Below, in pieces: positions 32,799-40,256 of a DNA stretch of 40,256 nucleotides. The notes below the pieces were generated by a model. The model searched no databases, had not been told where the DNA came from, and saw nothing but the letters and a program-made list of their open reading frames with translations. Every line of letters begins with the position of its first letter. Within the stretch, counting starts at the first letter, position 1. Location of the stretch: NCBI GenBank assembly GCA_044375975.1, contig JBILLQ010000025.1, positions 1 through 40,256 on the forward strand, in the 5' to 3' direction. The position numbers were made by a program, and so were the translations under genes. The stretch is from UBA5018 sp044375975. Lineage in GTDB: Bacteria; Cyanobacteriota; Cyanobacteriia; PCC-6307; Cyanobiaceae.

Positions 32799-34259
32799 AT
32801 GAGTTCTGCCGCCCTTGGCATGGCCCCTGTTCCCGAGCCCAGCCCCGAGTTGTTGCAGCGAGCCGCCGGCGTGCGCCGCAGTGCCATGGCCCTGGGCCAA
32901 TGGAGCGATGCCGAGCGCCGGGCGGCCGTGCTGGCCATGGCGTCGGCTTTGGAAAGCAAGCGCCACAAAATCCTGGCCGCCAACCAGGCTGATATGGAGG
33001 CGGCGGCCTCCGATGGACTGGCCCCGGCCCTGATGGCCCGGCTGAAATTGGATGGCGCCAAACTCGACGCGGCGATCGCCGGCGTGCGCCAGGTGGCAGC
33101 CCTGGCCGATCCGCTGGGTCGGCGGCAACTGCACACAGAACTAGACCAGGGCCTTGTGCTGGAGCGGCTGACCGTACCCCTGGGGGTAGTGGGGGTGATC
33201 TTTGAGGCGCGGCCGGATGCGGCAATCCAGATTGCCTCCCTGGCGATCCGCTCCGGCAATGGCGCCATTTTGAAGGGCGGGCGCGAGGCCAGCCGCAGCT
33301 GTGGGGCGATCATGGCGGCCCTGCGCCAGGGTCTAGCCAACGGCATCCCCCAGACGATTCCAGCCCCTGATCCCATCGCTGATAATTCAGCCGCCAGCAA
33401 TACGTCAGCCACAAAGACGCTGGCCAACAATTCCTTACCACCTATCCCAGTGGCTATGGATCCAGCGGCGGGGGATTTAATGGCGGCCAGTGCCCTGGAG
33501 TTGCTCACCAGCAGGGAGGAGAGTTTGGCCCTGCTCAAGCTAGATGGCCTGGTGGATCTGATCATTCCCCGGGGCTCCAATGCCCTGGTGCGTTACATCC
33601 AAGACAACACCCGCATTCCGGTGCTCGGCCATGCCGATGGCATCTGCCATCTCTATGTGGATGTCGCCGCCGATCTAGACCAGGCCCTACGGGTGGCCAT
33701 CGATGCAAAAACCCAATACCCGGCCGCCTGCAACGCCATCGAAACCCTGTTGGTGCACGAACAGATTGCGCCCAGCTTTTTAGCGATGGCGATTGAGGCC
33801 TTCAGCGCCGCTGGGGTGGAGCTGCGCGGCGACGCGGCAGCGCTGGCACTGGGGGTTGAGCATGCCGCCTCGGAGGAGGACTGGAGTTGCGAATACTCCG
33901 ATCTGGTGCTGGCGGTGAAGCTGGTAGCCGATCTCGATGCGGCGATCGAACACATCGGCCGCTATGGCTCCCGACACACCGATGCCATCTGTACCACCGA
34001 TGAGCGAGCAGCAAATCGCTTCCTGGCGGCGGTGGATAGTGCTGGGGTTTTTCTAAATTGCTCCACCCGCTTCGCCGATGGCTTCCGCTATGGCTTTGGC
34101 GCCGAAGTGGGCATCAGCACCCAAACCCTGCCACCCCGGGGGCCGGTGGGCTTAGAGGGTCTGGTGACCTATCGCTACCGACTGCGTGGCGAGGGCCATA
34201 TCGCCGCCGACTATGCCAGTGGCGCCCGTCAGTTCAGCCATCGCGCCCTACCGCTATGA
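32799..34259 (+). CDS. proA: Gamma-glutamyl phosphate reductase
   Basis: A 486-aa NADPH enzyme, the second step of proline synthesis. The aldehyde dehydrogenase fold is clear: VPLGVVGVIFEARPDA, GNGAILKGGREA, LIIPRGSNALVRYIQ, the catalytic Cys311 in TQYPAACNAIETLL, and the C-terminal FGAEVGISTQ with GPVGLEGLVTYRY. It carries an insertion of roughly 40-45 residues at about 187-230, rich in Ala/Asn/Pro/Ser, between helices where family members have only a short turn (before LTSREESLALL). The start ATG at 32799 is preferred; the longer frame lies in the ROK gene. It overlaps folB by 4 bp (ATGA). Confidence 0.95.
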   Translation: MSSAALGMAPVPEPSPELLQRAAGVRRSAMALGQWSDAERRAAVLAMASALESKRHKILAANQADMEAAASDGLAPALMARLKLDGAKLDAAIAGVRQVAALADPLGRRQLHTELDQGLVLERLTVPLGVVGVIFEARPDAAIQIASLAIRSGNGAILKGGREASRSCGAIMAALRQGLANGIPQTIPAPDPIADNSAASNTSATKTLANNSLPPIPVAMDPAAGDLMAASALELLTSREESLALLKLDGLVDLIIPRGSNALVRYIQDNTRIPVLGHADGICHLYVDVAADLDQALRVAIDAKTQYPAACNAIETLLVHEQIAPSFLAMAIEAFSAAGVELRGDAAALALGVEHAASEEDWSCEYSDLVLAVKLVADLDAAIEHIGRYGSRHTDAICTTDERAANRFLAAVDSAGVFLNCSTRFADGFRYGFGAEVGISTQTLPPRGPVGLEGLVTYRYRLRGEGHIAADYASGARQFSHRALPL

Positions 34260-34687
34260 ACTCCATTTCCAGCCAGCCGCCCTTGGCCATAGCTGGCTCC
34301 GATCGCATTCTGGTGCGCGGTTTGCGGCTATGGGCCCATGTGGGGGTGCTGGAAATTGAACGGGCCCATGGGCAGTGGTTTGAATTGGATTTTTGCTTGG
34401 CAATTACGCTGAAACCGGCGGGCAGCAGCGATGGGTTGACGGACACACTCGACTACAGCCTGCTCATTAAGGCATTGCAACGGCAGGCCCGCACTATTCG
34501 CTGTTTCACCATCGAACACTACAGCGAAGAGATCTTAGATCTAGCTGAGCAAACCTACGGCCCGGTGCCAATCTGGCTGCAATTAGTTAAATGTGCGGCG
34601 CCGGTGCCGGGCTTCTGTGGCCAGGTGGCCGTGCAGCGCAGTCGCCACTGGCCCAGCCAAAGCCTCTCTGAACCAAAGCCTGCCTGA
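34256..34687 (+). CDS. folB: Dihydroneopterin aldolase
   Basis: A 143-aa folate-pathway enzyme that converts dihydroneopterin to 6-hydroxymethyl-dihydropterin and glycolaldehyde. Family stretches: ILVRGLRLWAHVGVLEIE at the start with the conserved Glu, TDTLDYSLLIK (TVDYxxL motif), and the catalytic Lys112 in LQLVKCAAPVPGF. The ATG at 34256 overlaps the proA TGA, so translation is coupled. Members form octamers in the cytoplasm. Confidence 0.92.
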   Translation: MNSISSQPPLAIAGSDRILVRGLRLWAHVGVLEIERAHGQWFELDFCLAITLKPAGSSDGLTDTLDYSLLIKALQRQARTIRCFTIEHYSEEILDLAEQTYGPVPIWLQLVKCAAPVPGFCGQVAVQRSRHWPSQSLSEPKPA

Positions 34688-34724
34688 AGTTTAGGCATAG
34701 ATGAGCCTTAGTAGCTAGGTGTCG

Positions 34725-35336
34725 CTAAACCCTTAGGGCGAAACTCTGGCGATGGTGAAAGTCTGCCTGGGGAGCTGGGTGATTCAAGGCCCAATAGCTG
34801 ATCTCCCCATCGAGATGTTCAATCACGGCGCTGGCCCCCAGCTCCAGTTCGGCGGCGGCGGCCAGTTCTGCGGGCAGGTTCCAGTGCAGCCGCAATTCCA
34901 ATAAGCCAAGCTGGCGGTGCACTTGGAAAGGCAAAGCCGCGAGCTGGGGCTCTGGCCGCAGACCCTGGCGATAATCATCAAGACGATAAACAGCCCAGTC
35001 ACCATTGGGCGCCATGTTTACTTCCCAGTAACGCTTTTCCCCTGGGATAGCGATGAACAACTCTAGGCAGGTGTGGGCCCACAACTGGTCGCGCCGCTGG
35101 GGTGCAGCCATGGAATCAGGCAGCAGTACCGCAGCTGCCGAGTCGTCGGCTGTCCATGCCAGCCGGTATTTAAGTTGCAACTGAGCTGAGGGGGAGAACT
35201 CAAAACTATTACCTCTGAGCACTGCCACACTACCGCAGATACCAATGCCGCCCAAATCCCGATCTAGCATCTGCAAACCATCAACAAAAGGCAGCAACTT
35301 AAAATTATTAGCGATCGGCGGCATTTCAATGCTCAT
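34725..35336 (-). CDS. DOMON-like domain protein
   Basis: A 203-aa protein beginning MSIEMPPIANNFKLLPF. A clear AAGGA ribosome site about 8 bp before the ATG at 35336 fixes this start; the frame runs 72 codons further upstream through a purine heptamer array, giving a spurious PAPRSPLPAPR leader. The beta-rich core (LQLKYRLAW, RRDQLWAHTCLELFIA, KRYWEVNMAPNGDWAVYRLD, then ISYWALNHP) matches the DOMON-like (CBM9-type) family of bacterial hypothetical proteins, where WEVN/NxxPxGxWA motifs are typical. Ligand unknown; no signal peptide. It lies 285 bp downstream of the APH-fold kinase. Confidence 0.82.
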   Translation of the reverse strand: MSIEMPPIANNFKLLPFVDGLQMLDRDLGGIGICGSVAVLRGNSFEFSPSAQLQLKYRLAWTADDSAAAVLLPDSMAAPQRRDQLWAHTCLELFIAIPGEKRYWEVNMAPNGDWAVYRLDDYRQGLRPEPQLAALPFQVHRQLGLLELRLHWNLPAELAAAAELELGASAVIEHLDGEISYWALNHPAPQADFHHRQSFALRV

Positions 35337-35450
35337 AATACATTCCTTCTTTGCGTCTGATTTTAAGCTATCTCGACATACTGTTGTAATGCCGCTGGCA
35401 GAGCGGGGAGAGGGGAGAAGGAGGCAGGAAGCGGGGGGCGAGTGGCGGGG

Positions 35451-35492
35451 AGCGGGGAGCGGGGAGCGGGGAGCGGGGAGAGGGGAGAGGGG
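35451..35492. repeat. Heptamer tandem array (STRR-like)
   Basis: Six 7-bp units, agcgggg four times then agagggg twice, inside a longer purine-rich stretch (about 35400-35495). Short heptanucleotide tandem repeats (STRR) are known from many cyanobacteria. The array lies between the APH-fold kinase and the DOMON-like gene. Confidence 0.9.
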
Positions 35493-35620
35493 AGCATCGG
35501 GAAAAGCACCAGCCCCTGGCAATGGCATCAAGTATTTTGCCTTAGTTGGCAAAAATGGTATTTCGGAGTGTCTTCAAGTGCATGCTTTACAGCATCAGCA
35601 ATCGCGCCCCTGGATTGTTA

Positions 35621-36775
35621 TCAGCAGAGATTATTAATAATAGCACGGATATCATCTTCCAGAGCTTCAATGCTTTCAAGTAAACGAAACTGCCCCAAGG
35701 CGCGATCTAGATTTTGACGGGCATGCTGGCATGTGAAATATGCATTGCCAGCCAGATAATCACTAAAGAAGCGCAATCCAAGTTCAAAAGTGATCAGCCA
35801 AATGGCATCAAAGAGGTACTCGATATCTACAGGCGTCAGGAACGGCCTGGCCAGGGGGAGGTAACCCGAAAGAATGGCAAGACAAAGGTCGAGATCAAAA
35901 TACACATCATTGAGAGCGATGTATTCTTCTCCAGCGGGATTACAACCAGAGCGCAGGCAGTCACCGATGTCATAGTGAACCAGTCCAGGTTTAACCGTAT
36001 CCAAATCAACCAGGGCAACAGCCTGACCACTCACCCCATCTATCATGACATTATTCACCTTGGGATCGCCATGGATCGGACGCTGGATCAGCAGCCCTTG
36101 TTGTTTAGCCTGCTCCAGTATCCCCACCCGATACTGCCGGGCCGCCACAAATTCAATACAGTGTTTACTGTCCTTGCAGCGATCAGAAGGGCCGGTTTGC
36201 AACAATTGTAGGTAGTTGCTTAGATAGCCGGGGGTGATGTGAAAACCCTCAAGGGTGTCGGCAAGCTTATCGAGCGGTAAGTCGTGAATCAGCCAGTGAA
36301 AAGTGCCTAAGGCACGGCCCACTTCGGTGGCATGGGCAATATTTTGCACAGTGTCGAAGCTGCAAGCCCGATCCACAAAGGTAAGCATTCGCCATAGCTC
36401 GCTACCTTGGCGCAGGCAGTAGCTCTCCGCCAACTCCAGATCCGCTCGCCCCCCAAGCGTAGGCAGTGGCTGGGGCAGCAACCAACGACGGCCGGCCTCC
36501 AGCCCACCGGCCGCCAGCCGGGCCTGACCATGGCGAGCTAGCACCAGCAGATTGGCCATCACCAGCTCCGGATGCTGAAACACCTGGCTATTGAGCCGTT
36601 GCAGCACATAACGCCTGTCACCAGCGCCAGTAACCAAATAAGTGGCGTTGACGTTGCCATTGCCCAGGGGCTGCACCGCCTGCACAGGGCCTTCAATCGC
36701 AAAGCCCTCTGCCAGGGCGGCCAGATCTTGGGGTGGCAAAGTGGGACTCTTGGCTGGATGACCTACATTCTGCAA
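35621..36775 (-). CDS. APH-fold phosphotransferase (aminoglycoside/N-acetylhexosamine kinase-like)
   Basis: A 384-aa kinase of the APH/choline kinase fold. An N-lobe (PLGNGNVNATYLV, YVLQRLNSQVF) precedes the catalytic loop HGDPKVNNVM (Asp237) and the metal-binding DLDTVKPG (about 257-264). The opening GNGNVNATYLV and RLN resemble NahK-type N-acetylhexosamine 1-kinases and uncharacterised relatives more than antibiotic kinases. The substrate is probably a sugar or small alcohol; resistance is not implied. Ends with a helical SIEALEDDIRAIINN segment. Confidence 0.82.
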   Translation of the reverse strand: MQNVGHPAKSPTLPPQDLAALAEGFAIEGPVQAVQPLGNGNVNATYLVTGAGDRRYVLQRLNSQVFQHPELVMANLLVLARHGQARLAAGGLEAGRRWLLPQPLPTLGGRADLELAESYCLRQGSELWRMLTFVDRACSFDTVQNIAHATEVGRALGTFHWLIHDLPLDKLADTLEGFHITPGYLSNYLQLLQTGPSDRCKDSKHCIEFVAARQYRVGILEQAKQQGLLIQRPIHGDPKVNNVMIDGVSGQAVALVDLDTVKPGLVHYDIGDCLRSGCNPAGEEYIALNDVYFDLDLCLAILSGYLPLARPFLTPVDIEYLFDAIWLITFELGLRFFSDYLAGNAYFTCQHARQNLDRALGQFRLLESIEALEDDIRAIINNLC

Positions 36776-37063
36776 CCCCCCTGCCGCAGCGGCATCTTCA
36801 GTGCCAAAAGATCTAAGCCAGGGACTGGTGGAGAGAGCGAGAATGCCACTTAAGCCTAATTTACTAATGTTCAGCTCAAAGAATTACCTCCGACCTTGTT
36901 GCAGATCCAACAACAAGGTGAGCTGCTGCTGCGGATCTCATTCAGCGGGCTATGGACAACCCGGCATTTCTCGAGGTGTCCCCACGAGGCCTAATCAACC
37001 GAAGTATTCTAATTCCCAAACGAAGTAAATTCAAATAATATAAAAAATCAACCACCGCAGGTT
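36776..37063. other. Spacer with a 9-bp inverted repeat
   Basis: Between the APH-fold kinase start and the pyrC stop. accttgttg (36893-36901) and caacaaggt (36911-36919) form a perfect stem with a 9-nt loop but no T-run. Nothing else convincing was seen. Confidence 0.5.
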
Positions 37064-38176
37064 TCAGGTCAATAGCCGCCAGGGCAGAGTTTCACCGGCA
37101 TGAAAGGGAACTAGGCCAGCCCCATCGCCAGTGGCACCCTGGAAGTCCAGCAGATTTGGCACGGGTTGGGGATCTCGCACCAGGGTGATCTTGTCTGAAT
37201 TCAGGGGCAAACCATAGAAGCGCGGACCAAACTCAGAGGCGAAACCCTCCAGCCGATCAAGGGCCTTTTCCTGCTCAAATACCAGGGCGTAACTCTCGAT
37301 GGCGTAGGGGGCATTGAAGATGCCCGCACAGCCGCAGGCAGTCTCCTTGGCGCTGCGCTGATGGGGGGCGGAGTCTGTTCCCAGAAAAAACTTTGGATTT
37401 CCGGAAGTTGCCGCCGCCCGCAGCGCTAGACGATGCAATTCACGCTTGGCCACCGGCAGGCAGTAGAAATCCGGTCGCAGTCCTCCGGTAAACATGGCGT
37501 TGCGGTTAATGTGCAAATGGTGGGGGGTGATTGTGGCTGCCAGGTTATCGGGGCCGCCACTGACAAAGTCCACCGCATCAATGGTGGTGATATGTTCTAG
37601 TACCACCTTTAGCCCTGGATGGCGTGCCAGTAGCGGTGCCAGGTGGTTTTCGATAAACACCGCTTCTCGATCGAAGATATCGATGCTGGCATCTGTTACC
37701 TCACCATGGATGAGCAGCGGCATGCCGATGCGCTCCATAATGGCAATTACCGGGGTAATCGCCTCGATGGAGCTTACCCCAGCAGCTGAATTGGTGGTGG
37801 CATGGGCTGGATAGAGCTTGCAGGCGGCCCATACCCCTTCGCTAAAGCCCCGCTCTATGGCCGCCCCATCGCTGGCATCGGTGAGATATGCGGTCATCAG
37901 CGGCTGGAAGCGACTCTCCGCTGGCAGGGCCGCCAAGATGCGCTGCCGATAGGCCTGGGCCGCCGCCGGCGTGGTGATCGGCGGGTTCAGGTTTGGCATC
38001 ACGATCGCCCGGCCAAACTGGCTTGCCGTGGCCGGAGCCACCGCCTTGAGCAGGGCGCCGTCGCGCAGGTGCACATGCCAGTCGTCGGGGCGGCGCAGGG
38101 TGAGCTGCTGCAATGTGGGGCTAGAAGCACGATCCGGCCAGCCTGACAGGTCCGATGCGCAAGCCTCAGCTGCCAT
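37064..38176 (-). CDS. pyrC: Dihydroorotase (class II, PyrC type)
   Basis: A 370-aa zinc amidohydrolase, third step of pyrimidine synthesis. Metal ligands His34 and His36 in DWHVHLRDG, the carbamylated Lys120 in AACKLYPAHATTNS, IHGEVTD, LEHITT and LGTDSAPH (catalytic Asp) are all visible. The C-terminal FYGLPLNSDKITL is typical of the E. coli-like class. The first 22 residues before LQQLTLRRPDDW look like a short extension, so the start (ATG 38176) is slightly uncertain. Divergent from the SQR gene. Confidence 0.95.
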   Translation of the reverse strand: MAAEACASDLSGWPDRASSPTLQQLTLRRPDDWHVHLRDGALLKAVAPATASQFGRAIVMPNLNPPITTPAAAQAYRQRILAALPAESRFQPLMTAYLTDASDGAAIERGFSEGVWAACKLYPAHATTNSAAGVSSIEAITPVIAIMERIGMPLLIHGEVTDASIDIFDREAVFIENHLAPLLARHPGLKVVLEHITTIDAVDFVSGGPDNLAATITPHHLHINRNAMFTGGLRPDFYCLPVAKRELHRLALRAAATSGNPKFFLGTDSAPHQRSAKETACGCAGIFNAPYAIESYALVFEQEKALDRLEGFASEFGPRFYGLPLNSDKITLVRDPQPVPNLLDFQGATGDGAGLVPFHAGETLPWRLLT

Positions 38177-38372
38177 GAACGCACCCCAGGCCCTGGCTGT
38201 GCAGCTGAAGCCCCAGGGCTCACCTCCGGGGCGCTAGCCGCACCGATGCCTGCCGGGCAGCCCCGCTGGCAATGGCGAAAGATTCCCTGCAAAGTGGCCC
38301 AGTGCTGCTTCTGATGTGACTAAATCAAAGACAGCAGGTCCTTGGTCGGCTCCCCTGCCGACTTCACTTCCC

Positions 38373-39587
38373 ATGGCCCATTACCAAATCCTGATCGTCG
38401 GTGGCGGCGCTGCCGGCATCACCGCAGCTGCTCAGCTGAAGCGCGCCAGGCCAGAGTTGCAACTAGCGATTCTGGAGCCTTCCCAGCACCACGACTACCA
38501 ACCGGGTTGGACCCTGGTGGGGGGTGGTGTGTTCAGCCTGGAGGAGACCCGCCGCCGCGAGGTCGATCTGATTCCCGCTGGCGTCACCTGGATCCGCGAG
38601 GGGGCGACCAGCTTCGATCCCGCCAGCAACAGCATCACCACCAGCGGCGGCAGCCGGCTCAGCTACGACATCTTGGTGGTGGCCACCGGGCTCAAGCTCC
38701 GCTGGGATGCGATTGAAGGGCTGCCGGAGGCCCTGGGCAGTGGCGGCATCTGCAGCAACTACTCCAGGGCGATGGCCGCCTACACCTGGGAATGCCTGCA
38801 GGCTTTCAAGGGCGGCACGGCCCTGTTCACCTGCCCGCCGATGCCGATCAAGTGTCCTGGCGCTCCTCAGAAGATCGCCTATTTAGCGGACGATCTATTC
38901 AAACAGCGGCGGATTGCCGCCAAGGTGATCTATGCCACTGCCACTCCAGGCATCTTCGGGGTGCCCACCTACGCCGCACCGCTGCGGGAGGTGGTGGCCC
39001 AGCGGGGAATTGAGGCCCGCTACAACCGCGTGCTCAAAGCGGTTCGCCCCGCCAGCCGCGAGGCGGTTTTCCAGGTAAACGAAGGCGACAGCAGCAGGGA
39101 GGAGGTAATCGCCTATGAGCTGCTGCACGTGGTGCCGCCGATGGCGGCGCCAGATGTGGTGGCCCAGAGCGAGCTGGCTGCGGCGAGTGGTTTCGTGGAG
39201 GTGGATAAACACACCCTCCAGCATTTACGCTTTGCCAACGTCTTCTCCCTGGGAGATGTAAGTGGCATGCCCAACTCAAAAACCGCAGCTGCTGTGCGGG
39301 GCCAAGCACCAGTTGTTACCGCAAATATTCTTGCTTTTCTCGATCAAAAAGCTCCTGTAGCAGCCTACGACGGGTATAGCTGCTGCCCCTTAATTACCGG
39401 CTACGGCAAAACAATTATGGCAGAATTTAATTATGAACAACAGCCCACCCCTTCTTTTCCTTTAGATCCCACAAAGGAGCGCTGGAGCATGTGGTGGGTA
39501 AAGGTAAAATTATTGCCCTCGCTCTACTGGAATCGCATGCTCACTGGTGCACAACATGAGCGACGCTTCATGCCTTGGTCTCGCTGA
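38373..39587 (+). CDS. Sulfide:quinone oxidoreductase-like flavoprotein (SQRDL type)
   Basis: A 404-aa FAD enzyme. The dinucleotide-binding ILIVGGGAAGITAAA at the N-terminus, the HHDYQPGWTLVGGG segment, VVATGLKL, and the late NVFSLGDVSGMPNSKTAAAV follow sulfide:quinone oxidoreductases. Cys154 and Cys161 (FTCPPMPIKCPGAPQK) and the Cys337-Cys338 pair (YSCCPLITGYG) include the positions of the redox cysteines in mitochondrial-type SQR, which oxidise sulfide and pass electrons to quinone. This suggests sulfide detoxification or sensing in the thylakoid or plasma membrane. Start ATG 38373 (MAHYQILIV); an in-frame GTG at 38316 adds an unlikely leader. Confidence 0.87.
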   Translation: MAHYQILIVGGGAAGITAAAQLKRARPELQLAILEPSQHHDYQPGWTLVGGGVFSLEETRRREVDLIPAGVTWIREGATSFDPASNSITTSGGSRLSYDILVVATGLKLRWDAIEGLPEALGSGGICSNYSRAMAAYTWECLQAFKGGTALFTCPPMPIKCPGAPQKIAYLADDLFKQRRIAAKVIYATATPGIFGVPTYAAPLREVVAQRGIEARYNRVLKAVRPASREAVFQVNEGDSSREEVIAYELLHVVPPMAAPDVVAQSELAAASGFVEVDKHTLQHLRFANVFSLGDVSGMPNSKTAAAVRGQAPVVTANILAFLDQKAPVAAYDGYSCCPLITGYGKTIMAEFNYEQQPTPSFPLDPTKERWSMWWVKVKLLPSLYWNRMLTGAQHERRFMPWSR

Positions 39588-39597
39588 TCCAGGCGTC

Positions 39598-39813
39598 TCA
39601 GCAGCTGAGCTCGTGCATGGGGCAACGCTCCAACAGCTCAGCGCCACCCCGGCCGTGGGTCCAAACCTCCGCCACCCCCTGGTCAGAAAACTGGAATTGA
39701 AGGCTTTGCAGCGGAAAAAGCACCCGCTCCAGGGTGGCGTGATGGCTATCGCGACAGCGCAGCACCACCATGCGATCTCGCAAGTTGCAATACCTGCATG
39801 TCAACGACTTCAC
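39598..39813 (-). CDS. DUF1830 protein
   Basis: About 71 aa. CRYCNLRDRMVVLRC, the following ERVLFPLQSLQFQF and the late GAELLERCPMHEL match the small cyanobacterial DUF1830 family (usual pattern CxYxNxTxxMQ with an ERVVFPxQ segment). Function unknown. The start is uncertain: GTG at 39813 or GTG at 39825, both weak; the long frame to 39939 is not supported. Convergent with the SQR gene, 10 bp apart. Confidence 0.72.
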   Translation of the reverse strand: MKSLTCRYCNLRDRMVVLRCRDSHHATLERVLFPLQSLQFQFSDQGVAEVWTHGRGGAELLERCPMHELSC

Positions 39814-40256
39814 CAGTGACTTCACAACGATTCCGGCCCTGGGGCCCCGACTGCATTTGTTGAATTTAGGTCGCCCGCCAGCGGATATCCGCATTTGCGC
39901 TGCCGAGTTCCAGAATCTCTTCCGATTCGAGCCGAGCATCGCTGCACGAATTGATCAAAGTTGCATTTTCAAGTTTTGTGACAACCTCAGTTCCATCAGA
40001 CAAGCCCTAGCCAGGTCCCTGCCTGAGCTCATTTCTCCGGGCCCAACCTAATCCAATGCGAGCCTTAAAACTGTGGAGGCCCTGCAAAAATCGAGCCAAA
40101 ACCAATGAAACATTGATACCGCAATGGCCGTCCTGATCAGCAAGAAAGCTCCGCACGCCCTGGCAGCACCACCGCCCAGCCCTTAAAGTAGTACAGGTGA
40201 TCTATGGCAGATTGGTCAGGTGCCCCAGAGCAGAGTCCAGTACCAGGAGGGGTTTT
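39814..40256. other. Spacer at right edge; likely gene start just outside
   Basis: No convincing gene in about 440 bp. A strong Shine-Dalgarno sequence (aggagg, 40245-40250) followed by ggtttt at the very end suggests a plus-strand gene beginning within a few bases after the window. Confidence 0.5.

Noticed and set aside
35337..35552. N-terminal extension of the DOMON-like protein
   Set aside because: Reads through the purine heptamer array; a good Shine-Dalgarno sequence supports the start at 35336.
35621..36775. Antibiotic-resistance aminoglycoside kinase
   Set aside because: Only the general APH fold is shared; the N-lobe resembles sugar-kinase-like members, so a resistance call is unsupported.

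Overview
The window looks like chromosome from a GC-rich picocyanobacterium of the Synechococcus/Cyanobium/Vulcanococcus type. The evidence is a phycobilisome core subunit (ApcF), a SipA-type regulator, Ycf51, a DUF1830 protein, and a cyanobacterial glutamine synthetase with a good NtcA-type promoter. Genes are tightly packed, often overlapping by 4-30 bp, and mostly housekeeping.

Layout. (1) 1-1321: 3'-truncated AlbA_2/ATPase-like transcriptional regulator on the minus strand. (2) About 1322-7298: a visibly AT-rich block unlike the rest. It opens with a hairpin-forming repeat (1411-1483), then carries a SAM methyltransferase, a membrane-protein frame broken by two in-frame TAA codons, and a complete three-gene ABC transporter (binding protein, permease, ATPase). 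It ends in about 820 bp with no convincing gene. This is the best candidate for horizontally acquired DNA. (3) 7299-13505: DUF4334 and a SipA homologue with a repeat-built N-terminal extension (minus); then a plus-strand run bioY-lspA-FHA/PBP-GTPase. (4) 13393-17479: a small membrane protein coupled to a PLP decarboxylase, tadA, an alanine-glyoxylate-type aminotransferase and apcF. (5) 17480-20899: NtcA-type promoter, glnA and its terminator, an 85-aa unknown gene behind a 14-bp tandem array, and a cyanobacterial methyltransferase. (6) 20912-27230: minus-strand glgB, a DUF3887-like secreted protein, a CocE-type hydrolase, a small secreted protein, DUF4332 and ycf51. (7) 27298-34687: plus-strand tamB-like giant gene, ROK sugar kinase, proA, folB. 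(8) 34725-39813: DOMON-like protein, APH-fold kinase, pyrC, sulfide:quinone oxidoreductase, DUF1830. The last 440 bp hold no gene but end in a strong Shine-Dalgarno sequence.

A theme not explained by the genes is the number of short tandem arrays (7, 12, 14, 15, 19, 24 and 48 bp units). Several lie in or just before the 5' ends of genes (sipA, tadA, the CocE hydrolase, the 85-aa gene) and appear to have added low-complexity residues to proteins. No CRISPR array, rRNA, tRNA or intact insertion sequence was seen. All functional calls rest on motif and family recognition by eye; no database search was run.
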